A stretch of DNA of 33,734 nucleotides from Helicobacter ibis (GCF_027859255.1 NZ_JAQHXR010000007.1:1-33734); one strand, 5' to 3'. Shown: positions 7,713 through 17,500, numbered from the stretch's first letter. The notes: generated by a model from the sequence alone, not told the origin. Numbers and translations are program-made.

Positions 7713-9630
7713 CATTTCTCTGCAAAATATATCCAAACAATACGACTATAAACCAATATTAAAAGATGTATCACTTAACATACAAGAAGGAGAGATGGTT
7801 GCCATAATAGGAAAAAATGGTGCAGGAAAATCAACTCTATTAAAAATTTTACATGGAAGTTTGGAGCAAGATAGTGGGAATAGAATCTTAAAGGGCACAC
7901 CAGAGATTAAGTATCTATCTCAACAAGCAAACTTTAAAGAAGGTCAAAGCGTAAGAGAGGCGATATTAGAATCCCTTAGCGAGATAATAAATGCAAAAAA
8001 TCAACTAGAAGAAACAAATAAAGCCCTACAAAATAATCCAAATGACAAGAATCTGCTAAAGATTCAAGCAGAACTTAGCACATATATAGACCACCATGAA
8101 GCATGGGATTTAGACAATAAAATAGACAAGATTCTAGATTCATTTAAGCTTAAAGAGCTAGAAACTAAATTCGCAAATCTCCTAAGTGGTGGTGAGCAAA
8201 AGAGAGTTGGACTAGCTTGTTTATTATTAAAAAAACCAGATATTTTACTGCTTGATGAACCAACAAACCACCTAGATGTGCAAATGGTGGAGTTTTTAGA
8301 AGAATTATTAACAAAAGAGAGATGGACTTTAATCTTTATAAGCCATGATAGATATTTTATAGATAGAGTAGCAAATAGCATTATTGAAGTAGAAGACTGC
8401 AATATACGGAGATTCAAAGGTGGCTATGGAGATTATCTAAGAAGCAAACAAATACTGCTAGAAAACCTAGCAAAGGAGCATGAAACACTGCTAAAACATC
8501 TAAAATATGAAGAAGAATGGCTAAGTCGAGGTGTTAGAGCTAGAGTGAAGCGTAATGAAGGACGCAAAGCTAGAATCATGCAAATGAGAGAAGATGCAAA
8601 AAATAACCCATCTATAATAAGAAAAATGAAACTAGAGCTAGAGCGAGAAACAAAAAGTTTCAACCAAGAAGAAGGCACAAACAAAAAGAAAATGCTATTT
8701 GAGCTTGAAGGGGTGAATCTCTCATTTGGAGATAAGATTCTAATACAAAACTTCTCTACACGAATCTTACAAAAAGACAAAATTGCCATAGTTGGTAGCA
8801 ATGGAGCAGGAAAATCAAGCCTACTTAAAGCAATGCTTGGGAGAATAAAGTTTGATAGCGGGAAGTTTGATAGTGGCGATGTAAAAATTGGGTATTTTGA
8901 CCAACATAGAGAAATGCTAGATGATACAAAAGATTTGCTAGAGACATTTTGTCCATTTGGCGGAGATAGGATAGATGTAAGAGGCAAAAATATGCATGTC
9001 TTTGGCTATCTTAAAAACTTCCTCTTTCCAAAAGAATTTTTAGATAAAAAAATAGGCACATTAAGCGGAGGCGAGAAAAATCGTGTAGCATTAGCACTAC
9101 TCTTTACCAAAGAATATGATTGCCTGATTTTAGATGAACCAACAAATGACTTAGATATTCCAACTATAAATATATTAGAAGAGTATTTGCAAAGCTTTGA
9201 AGGAGCTTTAATAATAGTAAGTCATGATAGATATTTTGTAGATAAAATTGCTAAAAAATTATTTATATTTGGCAATAATGGAGAAATAATAGAAAGCCAT
9301 AAAAGCTTCCAAGAATACTTAGAAATACAAAAAGAGCTAAAGCAATACGATGAAATAGCAATCTCACAGCCAAAAGTAGAACCAATCAAAAAAGAAAAAA
9401 GCAAACTCTCATATCATCAAATGCGTCTTTTAGAATCCCTCCCACAGCAAATAGAAGAGCTAGAGCTAGAAATAAAGCACATAGAAGATAAACTATACTC
9501 AAACACTCTAAGCACAAGTGAGCTACAAGAACTATCAATAACACTTGAAGCAAAAAAGGAAGAATGCGATTTAAAACTAGAAGAATACCTAAAGCTAGAA
9601 GAACTACAAGAGAGTTTAAACAAAAACTAG
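7705..9630 (+). CDS. uup: ABC-F ATPase, Uup-like
   Basis: The 641-residue protein has two ABC ATPase domains and no membrane segments, so it belongs to the ABC-F group of ribosome- or nucleic-acid-associated ATPases. Domain 1 has Walker [10 protein letters not shown] (about 36-44), signature [12 protein letters not shown] and Walker [12 protein letters not shown]. Domain 2 has [21 protein letters not shown] and [11 protein letters not shown]. The extended linker between them is rich in Arg and Glu. The C-terminal coiled coil beginning [20 protein letters not shown] is typical of Uup rather than EttA or antibiotic-resistance ABC-F proteins. Uup affects transposon excision and ribosome function in E. 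coli; the exact role here is inferred. Confidence 0.88.
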   Translation: MTSISLQNISKQYDYKPILKDVSLNIQEGEMVAIIGKNGAGKSTLLKILHGSLEQDSGNRILKGTPEIKYLSQQANFKEGQSVREAILESLSEIINAKNQLEETNKALQNNPNDKNLLKIQAELSTYIDHHEAWDLDNKIDKILDSFKLKELETKFANLLSGGEQKRVGLACLLLKKPDILLLDEPTNHLDVQMVEFLEELLTKERWTLIFISHDRYFIDRVANSIIEVEDCNIRRFKGGYGDYLRSKQILLENLAKEHETLLKHLKYEEEWLSRGVRARVKRNEGRKARIMQMREDAKNNPSIIRKMKLELERETKSFNQEEGTNKKKMLFELEGVNLSFGDKILIQNFSTRILQKDKIAIVGSNGAGKSSLLKAMLGRIKFDSGKFDSGDVKIGYFDQHREMLDDTKDLLETFCPFGGDRIDVRGKNMHVFGYLKNFLFPKEFLDKKIGTLSGGEKNRVALALLFTKEYDCLILDEPTNDLDIPTINILEEYLQSFEGALIIVSHDRYFVDKIAKKLFIFGNNGEIIESHKSFQEYLEIQKELKQYDEIAISQPKVEPIKKEKSKLSYHQMRLLESLPQQIEELELEIKHIEDKLYSNTLSTSELQELSITLEAKKEECDLKLEEYLKLEELQESLNKN

Positions 9631-9688
9631 CTTTAAGTTATATTAACAAACTACAAGCTAAAATTTCGCAAAAACTTAAGGCATTATT

Positions 9689-10489
9689 TTGGATTCAAAG
9701 GTTATTACTATTACTTCAGGGAAAGGTGGTGTTGGTAAATCCACCACAACAGCAAATCTAGCAGTAGGCTTAGCAAATTTAGGCAAAAAGGTTGTAGCAG
9801 TCGATTTTGACATAGGTCTTAGGAATCTAGATATGATTTTAGGCTTAGAAAATCGAATCGTATATGATATAGTAAATGTCATGGAAGGCGAGTGCAACCT
9901 ATCTCAAGCACTAATTAATGATAAAAAAACAAAAAATCTATACTTCCTACCAGCTAGTCAAAGCAAAGATAAAAATATACTTGACAAAGATAAAGTTGCA
10001 AATCTAGTAGAAAAGCTAAAAGAAGAGTTTGATTATGTGCTTTTAGATTCTCCTGCTGGGATTGAGGGTGGGTTTGAGCATTCTATATTTTTAGCTGATA
10101 TGTCACTTATAATCTCAACTCCAGAAGTATCAAGCGTTAGAGACGCAGATAGGGTCATAGGCATAATAGATGCAAAAAGCAAGAAAGCACAAGAAGGCAA
10201 AGAAGTCGAAAAACACATAATAATAAATCGCCTAAAGCCTGATATGGTAGAAAAGGGTGAAATGCTAAGCGTAGATGATGTGCTAAAAATTTTAGCATTA
10301 CCTTTAATTGGTATAGTCCCTGAAGATGAAAAAATAGTATCTTCCACAAATATGGGAGAACCTATAATTTATAAAGATTCACAAGCTTCAAAAGCATATC
10401 AAAACATAGCTAGAAGAATCCTAGGAGAAGAAGTGCCCTATTTAGAGCTAAAAAGCAAAAAAGGATTCTTTGGGAGGCTATTTTCATGA
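9689..10489 (+). CDS. minD: Septum site-determining ATPase MinD
   Basis: This 266-residue ParA-type ATPase opens with the deviant Walker A motif [14 protein letters not shown] (about residues 9-22). Later come [20 protein letters not shown], the Walker B region [11 protein letters not shown], and a C-terminal amphipathic membrane-targeting helix ([12 protein letters not shown]). MinD binds the inner membrane with ATP, recruits the division inhibitor MinC and oscillates under MinE control. The start is a TTG with an AAGG ribosome binding site about seven bases upstream, and no ATG is available in a suitable place. The stop overlaps the minE start by four bases. No minC is present nearby, which is usual for this lineage, where minC lies elsewhere. 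Confidence 0.96.
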   Translation: MDSKVITITSGKGGVGKSTTTANLAVGLANLGKKVVAVDFDIGLRNLDMILGLENRIVYDIVNVMEGECNLSQALINDKKTKNLYFLPASQSKDKNILDKDKVANLVEKLKEEFDYVLLDSPAGIEGGFEHSIFLADMSLIISTPEVSSVRDADRVIGIIDAKSKKAQEGKEVEKHIIINRLKPDMVEKGEMLSVDDVLKILALPLIGIVPEDEKIVSSTNMGEPIIYKDSQASKAYQNIARRILGEEVPYLELKSKKGFFGRLFS

Positions 10490-10722
10490 GTTTAATTGAT
10501 AAATTATTTGGCAACAAAAAGTCTTCAGCACAAGCCGCAAGAGATAGGTTAACACTTGTTCTTGCACATGAGAGAACAATTAATGTGCCATATATGGACA
10601 TGATGAAACAAGAAATCTTAGAAGTAATCAAAAAATACACAAAAGCAGAGAAAATAGACATAAAAACAGATTCTAACTCTAATTTTAATGCACTTGAAAT
10701 AGAAATACTTCTACAAAAATAA
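10486..10722 (+). CDS. minE: Cell division topological specificity factor MinE
   Basis: The 78-residue protein has the usual MinE length and layout. An N-terminal [20 protein letters not shown] membrane-binding segment precedes the MinD-contact region [11 protein letters not shown] (about 21-31), and a C-terminal dimerisation domain includes [19 protein letters not shown]. It stimulates MinD ATPase activity and drives pole-to-pole oscillation. The ATG overlaps the end of minD by four bases, and its stop directly abuts the ATG of the following deacetylase-like gene, so all three are probably translated from one mRNA. Confidence 0.95.
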   Translation: MSLIDKLFGNKKSSAQAARDRLTLVLAHERTINVPYMDMMKQEILEVIKKYTKAEKIDIKTDSNSNFNALEIEILLQK

Positions 10723-11745
10723 ATGAAAACCAAACTCACAAAAATCGCAATCGCTCTAGTGGCTATTATGTCAGCTTTGAGCATTTTGCCCTTAATGGAT
10801 ATAACATCACTAAATACAAAACAAACAGAATCTGAATTTAAAGATTCAAATAATTCTCAAGCTACAAATGAAGACAACAATCTAACAAGCACAAATGAAA
10901 AACTAATAGAAAAAAATATAGATTTCTTAAAAGAGAATATAGAAATCTTACAAAATCAAACAAACACAACAAAAATAGAAGATAACAACACTATAAAGCA
11001 AGAACCAATAGAGCCAACAAAACAAGAATCTACACAAAATACAAATGAAGATTCATGCAATAGGGCTAAACCTCAACTAGCAATAATAATAGATGATGTA
11101 GCCACAATGCAACAATACAACAACATAAAGAGCGTCCCATTTAAACTAACCCCATCAATATTCCCAAGAAGTAAAGCTACGCCAAACACGCCACAAATAG
11201 CAAAACAAGCACCATTTTTCATGGTTCATCTACCGCTTGAGGCATTAAACTTCTACCAAAAAGGTCATAGATGGATTCTAACTAGCAATACCAAAGAGGA
11301 AATGCAAACAATAATAGATGAAATAACAAGGGACTTCCCACGCTTAGAATATATCAACAATCACACCGGTAGCAAATTCACACAGACATACGAATCTTTA
11401 GAAAAATTACTAGACATTTTAAATAATGAAAAAATAACATTTCTAGATTCAAGAACTAGCTCTAAAACACAAAGTGCAAAATATTATGCAAACCACAATA
11501 TAACTCCACAAAACAAATGTCAGAGTGTATTTTTAAAAAGAGATATATTTTTAGATAATGAACTTGATATACCAAAAATAACACAAAACATAATAGATTC
11601 TATAAACTTAGCCAAAAAAAGAGGCTATGCAATAGCAATAGGACACCCACACAAAGAAACTATACTAGCCCTAAAAAACGCCACCAACTACATAAAAGAT
11701 TCTGGTGTTGAGCTTGTATATGTAAACGAGCTAGTAATTAAGTAA
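10723..11745 (+). CDS. Divergent polysaccharide deacetylase (YibQ-like)
   Basis: The 340-residue protein has an N-terminal signal anchor (about residues 5-26). A low-complexity, Asn/Thr/Glu-rich linker follows (about 30-118), then a C-terminal divergent polysaccharide deacetylase domain of the YibQ/DUF610 type. Recognisable motifs are PQLAIIIDDVATM (paired aspartates), FFMVHLPLEALNF, YINNHTGSKFTQ, ITFLDSRTSS and AIAIGHPHKETI. The domain is related to NodB-type deacetylases; the substrate is unknown and it probably acts in the periplasm on a glycan. The ATG follows the minE stop with no gap. The long linker may span part of the periplasm or peptidoglycan. Confidence 0.85.
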   Translation: MKTKLTKIAIALVAIMSALSILPLMDITSLNTKQTESEFKDSNNSQATNEDNNLTSTNEKLIEKNIDFLKENIEILQNQTNTTKIEDNNTIKQEPIEPTKQESTQNTNEDSCNRAKPQLAIIIDDVATMQQYNNIKSVPFKLTPSIFPRSKATPNTPQIAKQAPFFMVHLPLEALNFYQKGHRWILTSNTKEEMQTIIDEITRDFPRLEYINNHTGSKFTQTYESLEKLLDILNNEKITFLDSRTSSKTQSAKYYANHNITPQNKCQSVFLKRDIFLDNELDIPKITQNIIDSINLAKKRGYAIAIGHPHKETILALKNATNYIKDSGVELVYVNELVIK

Positions 11746-11786
11746 AATATTGCTAAAATCAAAACTAAAAGGTTGCAAGGCTGGGA

Positions 11787-13916
11787 ATGATAAAACCAAA
11801 AGAAAGCATTAGACTTCAAGGCAGCATTTTAAACATAGTAGAAGGCAGGGAATCTACATTTTGCATAGACAATACATTTCGCCTTACAGAAATAGACAGC
11901 TCGTTAAAAATTAAGGGCAATATGCAAGTTACAAAACATGCCAAACCCCCACATAGATACTCTCATGCATTTGGAATCTCACGCTTTGCTTATTGTTGTG
12001 TGCCAATTATGGGAGAACATAAGGTATTTATCTTAGAGTTTAGAGATGGCAAAGTCCAACATATAAGCACACTAGAAGATCATGATGGCGATATTGAAGC
12101 ATGTGGATTTTCAAAAAATGGTGAAATCTTTGCAACAGGTGGACAAGATGGCAGGGTATTCTTTTATGACGCAAAAAGCTTCTTGCCACTTGGCTCATTA
12201 ATGGCAAGATCTGATTATATATCTGTAATTACATTTTCGCAAAATAGTGAATTTTTAGCAATTAGTGGCTTTGATAAATTTACTATGGTTTTTGATATTT
12301 TGCGACATAAGATTATTTTTAACTTTGTTACAAACGATGTAGTAGAATCTTCTGCATTTTTTGATAATGACGAAAAGCTAATGCTAGTATGTCGCAATAA
12401 TTCAAGCATAATATTTAGCCTAAAAGATGGAAAAATCATATCCCAAGAATATCCATTTGCCTTTTGGCCTACAAGCATAGCAATACAAAAAGATAGCAAT
12501 TTTGCCCTAGTTGGCACACGCTCAAATGTAATATATATAATCTCAACAAAAGACAATAGCAAAATAATGGAAATAGAAGATACCTATTCTGGAATCTCTA
12601 ATATATCCTTTGCACATGGTTTATTATATATTGGTTATATTGATGGAACACTACTTGTTGTAAACCACAAAGAAAGTGAAGAGAAACTAAAAACAAGCCT
12701 AGAATCTAAAAACTACAAAGAAGCAAGAGAAGCAGTAGATGAAAATGTTTTTTTAAGCATACACCCGCTTATGAAAGAATTCGATGAAGCATGGGCTGGT
12801 GTGCTACAAGAGGCGATAGATATGCTAAATAAAGACCAAATAGATGAGGCAGTATCTCATGTAGCACCATTTATAGTAGATGAGAGCAAAAAAAATGAAT
12901 TTGACTTTTATCTATCACAAAAAGAAGGCGTGCAGGAATTTATAAGCTTTATTGAAAAAAAAGACTATGCAAAAGCTTATGAAATGGTGAGAACCACAAA
13001 ATTTTTAGCAAAAACACAAAGTTATGAAAGATTGGAGAATATATGGAATAAAGCCTTCTCTAATGCTAAAAAACTCCTAGTAGAAAATGCTCAAGCAAAT
13101 TACAAAATAGCAGAGCAACATCTAGCACCATTTGAAAATACTCCAAAGAAAGAATTAATAGTCCAGCTACTAAGAAATTGCGATGTATTCTCAAAGGCTG
13201 AAAGCATAATAAAACAACAAAACTTCAAAGAATACTTTGCATTGACAATGCAGTTTTCTTTTCTAAGAGAAACTGACTTATACAAAAAAGTCCTCATATT
13301 TGGCGAAAAAATGCTAACAAATGTAATAGAGCTAGAAAAAGACCTAAAATATGACGAAGCCAAAAAAATAGCAGACACTCTTTTGTGCTTCCCAAACTTG
13401 AAGCGTTCCGCACAAGAAAGACTAGTATCAATGCAACAAAAAGAAAATTTCTTTGAAGCTATAAACAATAAAGACATCAAAAAAGTATATAACATGGTAG
13501 ATGAAATAGAATCTTTGCGTTCATTGCAAGAGTTTAAAATATTCACACAAGATTTTCTAAATAAATTTGAAGAAGCAAAAACATACTCCTATGCAGGCAA
13601 TGCACAGCATATTATAGTTATTTTTGGAGAATATATGGAAATACCATATTGGATTGATAAAATAGCTTCACTAATGAAAGTAGCATATCTAAAGCAAATA
13701 TCAAATGCACTAAATGAAATAGATGTAAATTGGAATATGACACTTAGGAGATATGTAGATAGATTCGGATGTGGATTGGAGCTAGTAAAGCTATTACAAA
13801 ATCATAGTAGTAACTCTATATTGGATAATTTTGAAAGGGATTGCGAGTGTGATGGATATAGGCATTTAGGCTTTGTGCCAAATATAGTGATATACAAAAC
13901 ACAAAATGCACAATAA
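11787..13916 (+). CDS. WD40 beta-propeller protein with alpha-helical repeat C-terminus
   Basis: The 709-residue protein starts at an ATG with an AAGG ribosome binding site. Residues about 1-290 form WD40-like repeats, seen in GDIEACGFSKNGEIFATGGQ followed by DGRVFFYDAKSF, then YISVITFSQNSEFLAISGFD and later blades of the same pattern. From about 300 to 690 the sequence is a series of amphipathic helix pairs (for example LESKNYKEAREAVDEN, IEKKDYAKAYEMV and DLKYDEAKKIADTLL). This resembles an alpha-solenoid or TPR-like region. No signal peptide or membrane segment is seen, so it is predicted to be cytoplasmic. The gene sits between the deacetylase and dprA and overlaps dprA by 11 bases. Function is unknown; a scaffold for protein assembly is the most reasonable inference. 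Confidence 0.8.
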   Translation: MIKPKESIRLQGSILNIVEGRESTFCIDNTFRLTEIDSSLKIKGNMQVTKHAKPPHRYSHAFGISRFAYCCVPIMGEHKVFILEFRDGKVQHISTLEDHDGDIEACGFSKNGEIFATGGQDGRVFFYDAKSFLPLGSLMARSDYISVITFSQNSEFLAISGFDKFTMVFDILRHKIIFNFVTNDVVESSAFFDNDEKLMLVCRNNSSIIFSLKDGKIISQEYPFAFWPTSIAIQKDSNFALVGTRSNVIYIISTKDNSKIMEIEDTYSGISNISFAHGLLYIGYIDGTLLVVNHKESEEKLKTSLESKNYKEAREAVDENVFLSIHPLMKEFDEAWAGVLQEAIDMLNKDQIDEAVSHVAPFIVDESKKNEFDFYLSQKEGVQEFISFIEKKDYAKAYEMVRTTKFLAKTQSYERLENIWNKAFSNAKKLLVENAQANYKIAEQHLAPFENTPKKELIVQLLRNCDVFSKAESIIKQQNFKEYFALTMQFSFLRETDLYKKVLIFGEKMLTNVIELEKDLKYDEAKKIADTLLCFPNLKRSAQERLVSMQQKENFFEAINNKDIKKVYNMVDEIESLRSLQEFKIFTQDFLNKFEEAKTYSYAGNAQHIIVIFGEYMEIPYWIDKIASLMKVAYLKQISNALNEIDVNWNMTLRRYVDRFGCGLELVKLLQNHSSNSILDNFERDCECDGYRHLGFVPNIVIYKTQNAQ

Positions 13917-14673
13917 ACTAAATACCATCCCAAAAGAACTAGAATCTCTAAAAGAAAGCATACAAGATATATACTATCTAGGAAACACGGAGTTATTAAA
14001 TAAACGCAAATTCACAATAATCGGATCAAGAAAGCCAAACCCATATGCACAAGCACTAACAAAAGAAATAGCAAATAAAATATCAAAAAAAGGTGGCGTA
14101 ATAGTTAGTGGTGGGGCATTAGGCATAGATATTCTAGCCCATATAAATGCTATGCCAAATACAATAATGGTATCTCCATCATCGCTAGATATAATCTACC
14201 CTAAAGCAAATGCAAAGACAATCAAACAAATACAAAAAGATTCTTTACTCTTAAGTCAATTTAGCCCCACATATACACCGCATAGATTTTCATTTTTAGA
14301 AAGAAACAAGCTTGTAGTTAGCTTAGGAGAGCTAGTAATAATCCCATATGCAGATATGCTAAGTGGCTCAATGCAAAGTGCAAGATACGCAATAAGCAAC
14401 AACATACCAATCTATGTCTTCCCACACAGAATGAATGAAAGCAAAGGCACTTCAATGCTAATAAAAGAGAATCTAGCAAATGTAATATGGGATATAGACG
14501 AATTTATACAAGATATTTTTGGAGATTGCCAACAAAGCAGTGATGAAATATTAGAATTTTGTAAAACAAATCCATTTTTTGAAGACGCACTTTTAAAATT
14601 TGGCGATATTATATTTGAATATGAATTAGACGGCAAAATAATCCGTAGTAATGGTAGAATCGAGGTTGTATGA
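13906..14673 (+). CDS. dprA: DNA-processing protein DprA
   Basis: The 255-residue protein is a DprA/Smf family DNA-binding protein that loads RecA on incoming single strands during natural transformation. The Rossmann-like core is clear: FTIIGSRKPNPYAQALTKEI, then GGVIVSGGALGIDILAHINA, and later LVIIPYADMLSGSMQSARYA. The C-terminal tail (about 210-255) is short and could form the reduced winged-helix-like DML1 domain described for H. pylori DprA. Length is close to the H. pylori protein. It overlaps the WD40 gene by 11 bases and ruvX by four bases. Confidence 0.92.
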   Translation: MHNKLNTIPKELESLKESIQDIYYLGNTELLNKRKFTIIGSRKPNPYAQALTKEIANKISKKGGVIVSGGALGIDILAHINAMPNTIMVSPSSLDIIYPKANAKTIKQIQKDSLLLSQFSPTYTPHRFSFLERNKLVVSLGELVIIPYADMLSGSMQSARYAISNNIPIYVFPHRMNESKGTSMLIKENLANVIWDIDEFIQDIFGDCQQSSDEILEFCKTNPFFEDALLKFGDIIFEYELDGKIIRSNGRIEVV

Positions 14674-15059
14674 TTGCGCTTGATATAGGGCTAAAGAGAA
14701 TAGGTATAGCACAAAATAGACTAGGGATTGCAATACCGCTAAATCCAATTATCAGAAAAAACAGAAACCAAGCAGCAAATGAGCTAAATAAGATAATACA
14801 AACCATAAACCCAAAAATAATAATAATAGGAATCCCAAAAGATGGTAATGCAGAAGAAGAAATGACGCGTAGGATTAAGCATTTTGTATCACTATTAGAT
14901 ATTTCAAGCAATATAAAAATAGTCTATGTAGATGAATCTTTTAGCACATTTGAAGCAGAAGAAAGAATAAAAGAAATAAAGAAAAATAGAAAAAATGGAA
15001 CTATAGATAGCATCGCTGCTTCTATAATCCTAGAGAGATATTTAATGAGCCAAAAATAA
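14670..15059 (+). CDS. ruvX: Holliday junction resolvase-like protein RuvX (YqgF)
   Basis: This 129-residue protein has the RNase H-like fold of the YqgF/RuvX family. The first acidic residue is in MIALDIGLKRIGIAQN (D5), followed by a central IIIIGIPKDGNAEEEMTRRI, then YVDESFSTFEAEERI and a final acidic DSIAASIILERYL. Members are linked to 16S rRNA 5'-end maturation and anti-termination, and to Holliday junction resolution in some species. The start overlaps the dprA stop by four bases; the dprA-ruvX pairing is conserved in Helicobacter. Its 3' end overlaps the convergent CheX-like gene by 18 bases. Confidence 0.9.
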   Translation: MIALDIGLKRIGIAQNRLGIAIPLNPIIRKNRNQAANELNKIIQTINPKIIIIGIPKDGNAEEEMTRRIKHFVSLLDISSNIKIVYVDESFSTFEAEERIKEIKKNRKNGTIDSIAASIILERYLMSQK

Positions 15060-16436
15060 TACCAATGGCTTATTGTTAAATAATAAATTTATTTGAACAC
15101 CCTGTTTATCAGATAGAATCTCTGCAATCTCATCTTCGCTCTTACATGCTTTTGGCAACGAAATTCCTATTGATATATTGCTTTCTGATAGCACTGCTTT
15201 AGACCTACCTGCTATGATATTTGTAAATTCCAAAATAACATCTAGTAACTCGCCATCACTTTGACATTCCTCGCCAAGTATCATAACTGATGCTTCTTGA
15301 ACTAACTCCTTGCTTAGACACAATGCTACTATACCTGATATATCTCCTTCAAATGTAATCATACCACCCATAATATCAGCATTACCAACTTTATTATATG
15401 TTGTAACCTTATAATCTGTCCTCTTGGCCTCTCCACCAGTAAGAGAAGTTAGAGTCTCAACTGCGGCATTTATAAAGACAGGAAGTTGTGCTACTAGATG
15501 CTTTGTTAAGCCTTTTCTTTTTTGTTCTAGCTTTTGATGCTCTTTTGCCAATTCTTGTATCTTTGGATTGGATCTACACTCCTCAACAGAATTAAAGAAG
15601 AATACATGACTTCTATTGCACAATTCAACTTTATCCCTATCTAATTGAGCTTTTAACCCACATATAGCAATACATGCTTCAAATTTGACATTATTTAATG
15701 CCAAAGACATTATAAAATCAAGTGCTGCCAAATTAAAATCTGTTGTTTCAGTGGCATCAAAAATAAATATTTTATAACCCTCTCTTAGCCTTGAATTGTG
15801 TGCTTGAACATTGAAGTATAAAGAAACGGTTTTATCTACCTTCTTGTATAAAGTATAGGTAACAATTCCATTATTAATTGTAATTGGTATAAAATTACCC
15901 ATAACATCAAAATAAATATCATAAATATATAATGCTTTATCCTCAAATTGCTTACGCTTTTGTGAAAACTCACCAGCACTATTTACAAAAATTACATTAT
16001 ATCCCTTTGCTTCTAGCTCCTTTGATATAAGTGTTTGAATCATTCCATCTGGTTCATAATATATGATATCTTGGTTTAGAGGAGGCAATTTTAATCCAAG
16101 CAATAAATTTGCCATTGCTTCTGTTCTAAAAAGAGGCAAACTCTTGTTTGGAAATAGTGCTTTTAACTTTGGAAACTGCTCATCATTGTATCCAACAAAA
16201 GCTACAACAATACTAACTTTAGTCTGCATTGCCAACAAGGACTTGGCTATTAAGATAACAGCACCCTCATCAAATGAAGACACATGCTCAAATGAAAAAT
16301 ATACAGCCTTTAAAGACAGGCTTCTTATGGTAGCACAATTAGAAACAAGAATCTCGCATATTTCCTTTGCCTGCTTCATCTCAAGATTTACATCTGGTGT
16401 ATATACGGCTATATCATGTTTTATTACTGGTCGCAT
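15042..16436 (-). CDS. CheX-like chemotaxis phosphatase-domain protein
   Basis: The 464-residue protein ends with a CheX/CheC-type domain at about residues 315-464. The phosphatase-type motif reads LLDVILEFTNIIAGRSKAVL, with E403 and N406 placed as in the ExxN catalytic pair that dephosphorylates CheY. The first 300 residues hold two or more alpha/beta segments such as IRSLSLKAVYFSFEHVSSFD and KIFIFDATETTDFNLAALDF, which look STAS- or response-regulator-like. No membrane segment is seen, so it is probably cytoplasmic. It starts ten bases after the OmpA/CadF-like gene ends and so shares its transcript. A function in chemotaxis is an inference from the domain. Confidence 0.72.
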   Translation of the reverse strand: MRPVIKHDIAVYTPDVNLEMKQAKEICEILVSNCATIRSLSLKAVYFSFEHVSSFDEGAVILIAKSLLAMQTKVSIVVAFVGYNDEQFPKLKALFPNKSLPLFRTEAMANLLLGLKLPPLNQDIIYYEPDGMIQTLISKELEAKGYNVIFVNSAGEFSQKRKQFEDKALYIYDIYFDVMGNFIPITINNGIVTYTLYKKVDKTVSLYFNVQAHNSRLREGYKIFIFDATETTDFNLAALDFIMSLALNNVKFEACIAICGLKAQLDRDKVELCNRSHVFFFNSVEECRSNPKIQELAKEHQKLEQKRKGLTKHLVAQLPVFINAAVETLTSLTGGEAKRTDYKVTTYNKVGNADIMGGMITFEGDISGIVALCLSKELVQEASVMILGEECQSDGELLDVILEFTNIIAGRSKAVLSESNISIGISLPKACKSEDEIAEILSDKQGVQINLLFNNKPLVLFLAH

Positions 16437-16446
16437 ACATACTCAC

Positions 16447-17370
16447 TTATTTTACATTATAAACTTCGGCTTCAACTCTTCTATTCTCCATTCTACCATG
16501 TGCTGTGCTATTATCAGATATAGGTCTGCTCTCACCATATCCCTTAACTTGTAATCTTGAAGATTCAACTCCTTCTTGCACTATTTTTTCTTTTACAGCT
16601 TTAGCTCTATTTTCAGATAATCTTTGATTATACTCATCGCTACCAACACTATCAGTATGACCGCTAATTATTGCTGTTTTATCTTTGTTTTCTTGCATGT
16701 ATAATGCAAAATCCTTTATTTCTGAATAATATTTAGGATTCACAACCGCAGAATCAAATGGGAATTGAACCTTAAAGGTATGTATATGTGATAACACAGG
16801 CTCTTTTGGTGCTTCTTGCACTTCTGTAATCTCTACAACTTCATATTCTTCTACATATTTGCCAAATGGTATACTAAAGCCTAAAGTAGCTACAATATCA
16901 CTTCTTCCATCAAAACTCATTAAATGCCTAAGTTCTGTCTTTAAATGGAAATTAGAAGCAATAGCCCATCTAATACCGACACCATATTGACCAAACATAT
17001 CATCGTCCATATTGTAAAAATTTTTACTAAAATCCTCATAACCAAAACCACCCAAAATATAAGGGGATACACTAGATTCTGTGTAAAATTCTTTTACAAG
17101 ATTCAAATAATACCTATTTTGACTAGCACTAATATTGTGGGCATAATCTATATTTGAATATTCATATCCAACCTCAACTAAAACTTCCTTAGAGACCCTA
17201 TTTGCAAACTTCAATCCATATACCAAATCCATGTTGTTTTTATATCTGTCATTGCTTATATGATAACTACCACCAATTTGAGGAGTAATTTCCACCAAAT
17301 TATCTGCTGCAAACAAACTTCCGCCCAATAAACTACAGGCTACAATCGAAACTCCACACAACTTATTCAT
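16447..17370 (-). CDS. OmpA-family outer membrane protein, CadF-like
   Basis: The 307-residue precursor starts with a signal peptide (cleavage near LFA-AD, about residue 22). An eight-stranded beta-barrel-like region follows, with YILGGFGYEDFSKNFYNMDD and FGQYGVGIRWAIASNFHLKT. A C-terminal OmpA peptidoglycan-binding domain runs from about 195 to 305 (SGHTDSVGSDEYNQRLSENR, then VKGYGESRPISDNST and ENRRVEAEV). The barrel is close in feel to Campylobacter CadF, a fibronectin-binding adhesin, but adhesion is inferred only. An IVAC sequence at residues 9-12 could be a short lipobox, yet the later hydrophobic stretch makes ordinary cleavage more likely. The ATG has a strong AAGGAGAG ribosome binding site. 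It is the first gene of a two-gene operon. Confidence 0.85.
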   Translation of the reverse strand: MNKLCGVSIVACSLLGGSLFAADNLVEITPQIGGSYHISNDRYKNNMDLVYGLKFANRVSKEVLVEVGYEYSNIDYAHNISASQNRYYLNLVKEFYTESSVSPYILGGFGYEDFSKNFYNMDDDMFGQYGVGIRWAIASNFHLKTELRHLMSFDGRSDIVATLGFSIPFGKYVEEYEVVEITEVQEAPKEPVLSHIHTFKVQFPFDSAVVNPKYYSEIKDFALYMQENKDKTAIISGHTDSVGSDEYNQRLSENRAKAVKEKIVQEGVESSRLQVKGYGESRPISDNSTAHGRMENRRVEAEVYNVK

Positions 17371-17444
17371 AATCTCTCCTTAAATTAATTAAACTACAAT
17401 TATTTACACAAACAGACAAATAAAAGATTACTTGCTTTAAAGTT

Positions 17445-17450
17445 TATAAT
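17445..17450 (+). promoter_or_regulatory. Probable -10 box for nadE
   Basis: A consensus TATAAT lies about 50 bases upstream of the nadE TTG, in the 130-base gap between the divergent OmpA-like gene and nadE. A second AT-rich hexamer, TACAAT at 17453, with TTGCTT 15 bases further upstream, is an alternative. No operator-like repeat is seen. Confidence 0.4.
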
Positions 17451-17500
17451 TATACAATACCGAAGTTAAATAAAACATTATTACATAAGGAAAATTTGGC

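Noticed and set aside
8433-8987. Minus-strand 184-codon ORF inside uup
   Set aside because: A Ser/Leu/Phe-rich shadow antisense to conserved ABC motifs.
16455-17370. OmpA-like protein as a lipoprotein because of IVAC at residues 9-12
   Set aside because: The hydrophobic core before Cys12 is too short and a normal signal-peptide cleavage site follows at about residue 22.
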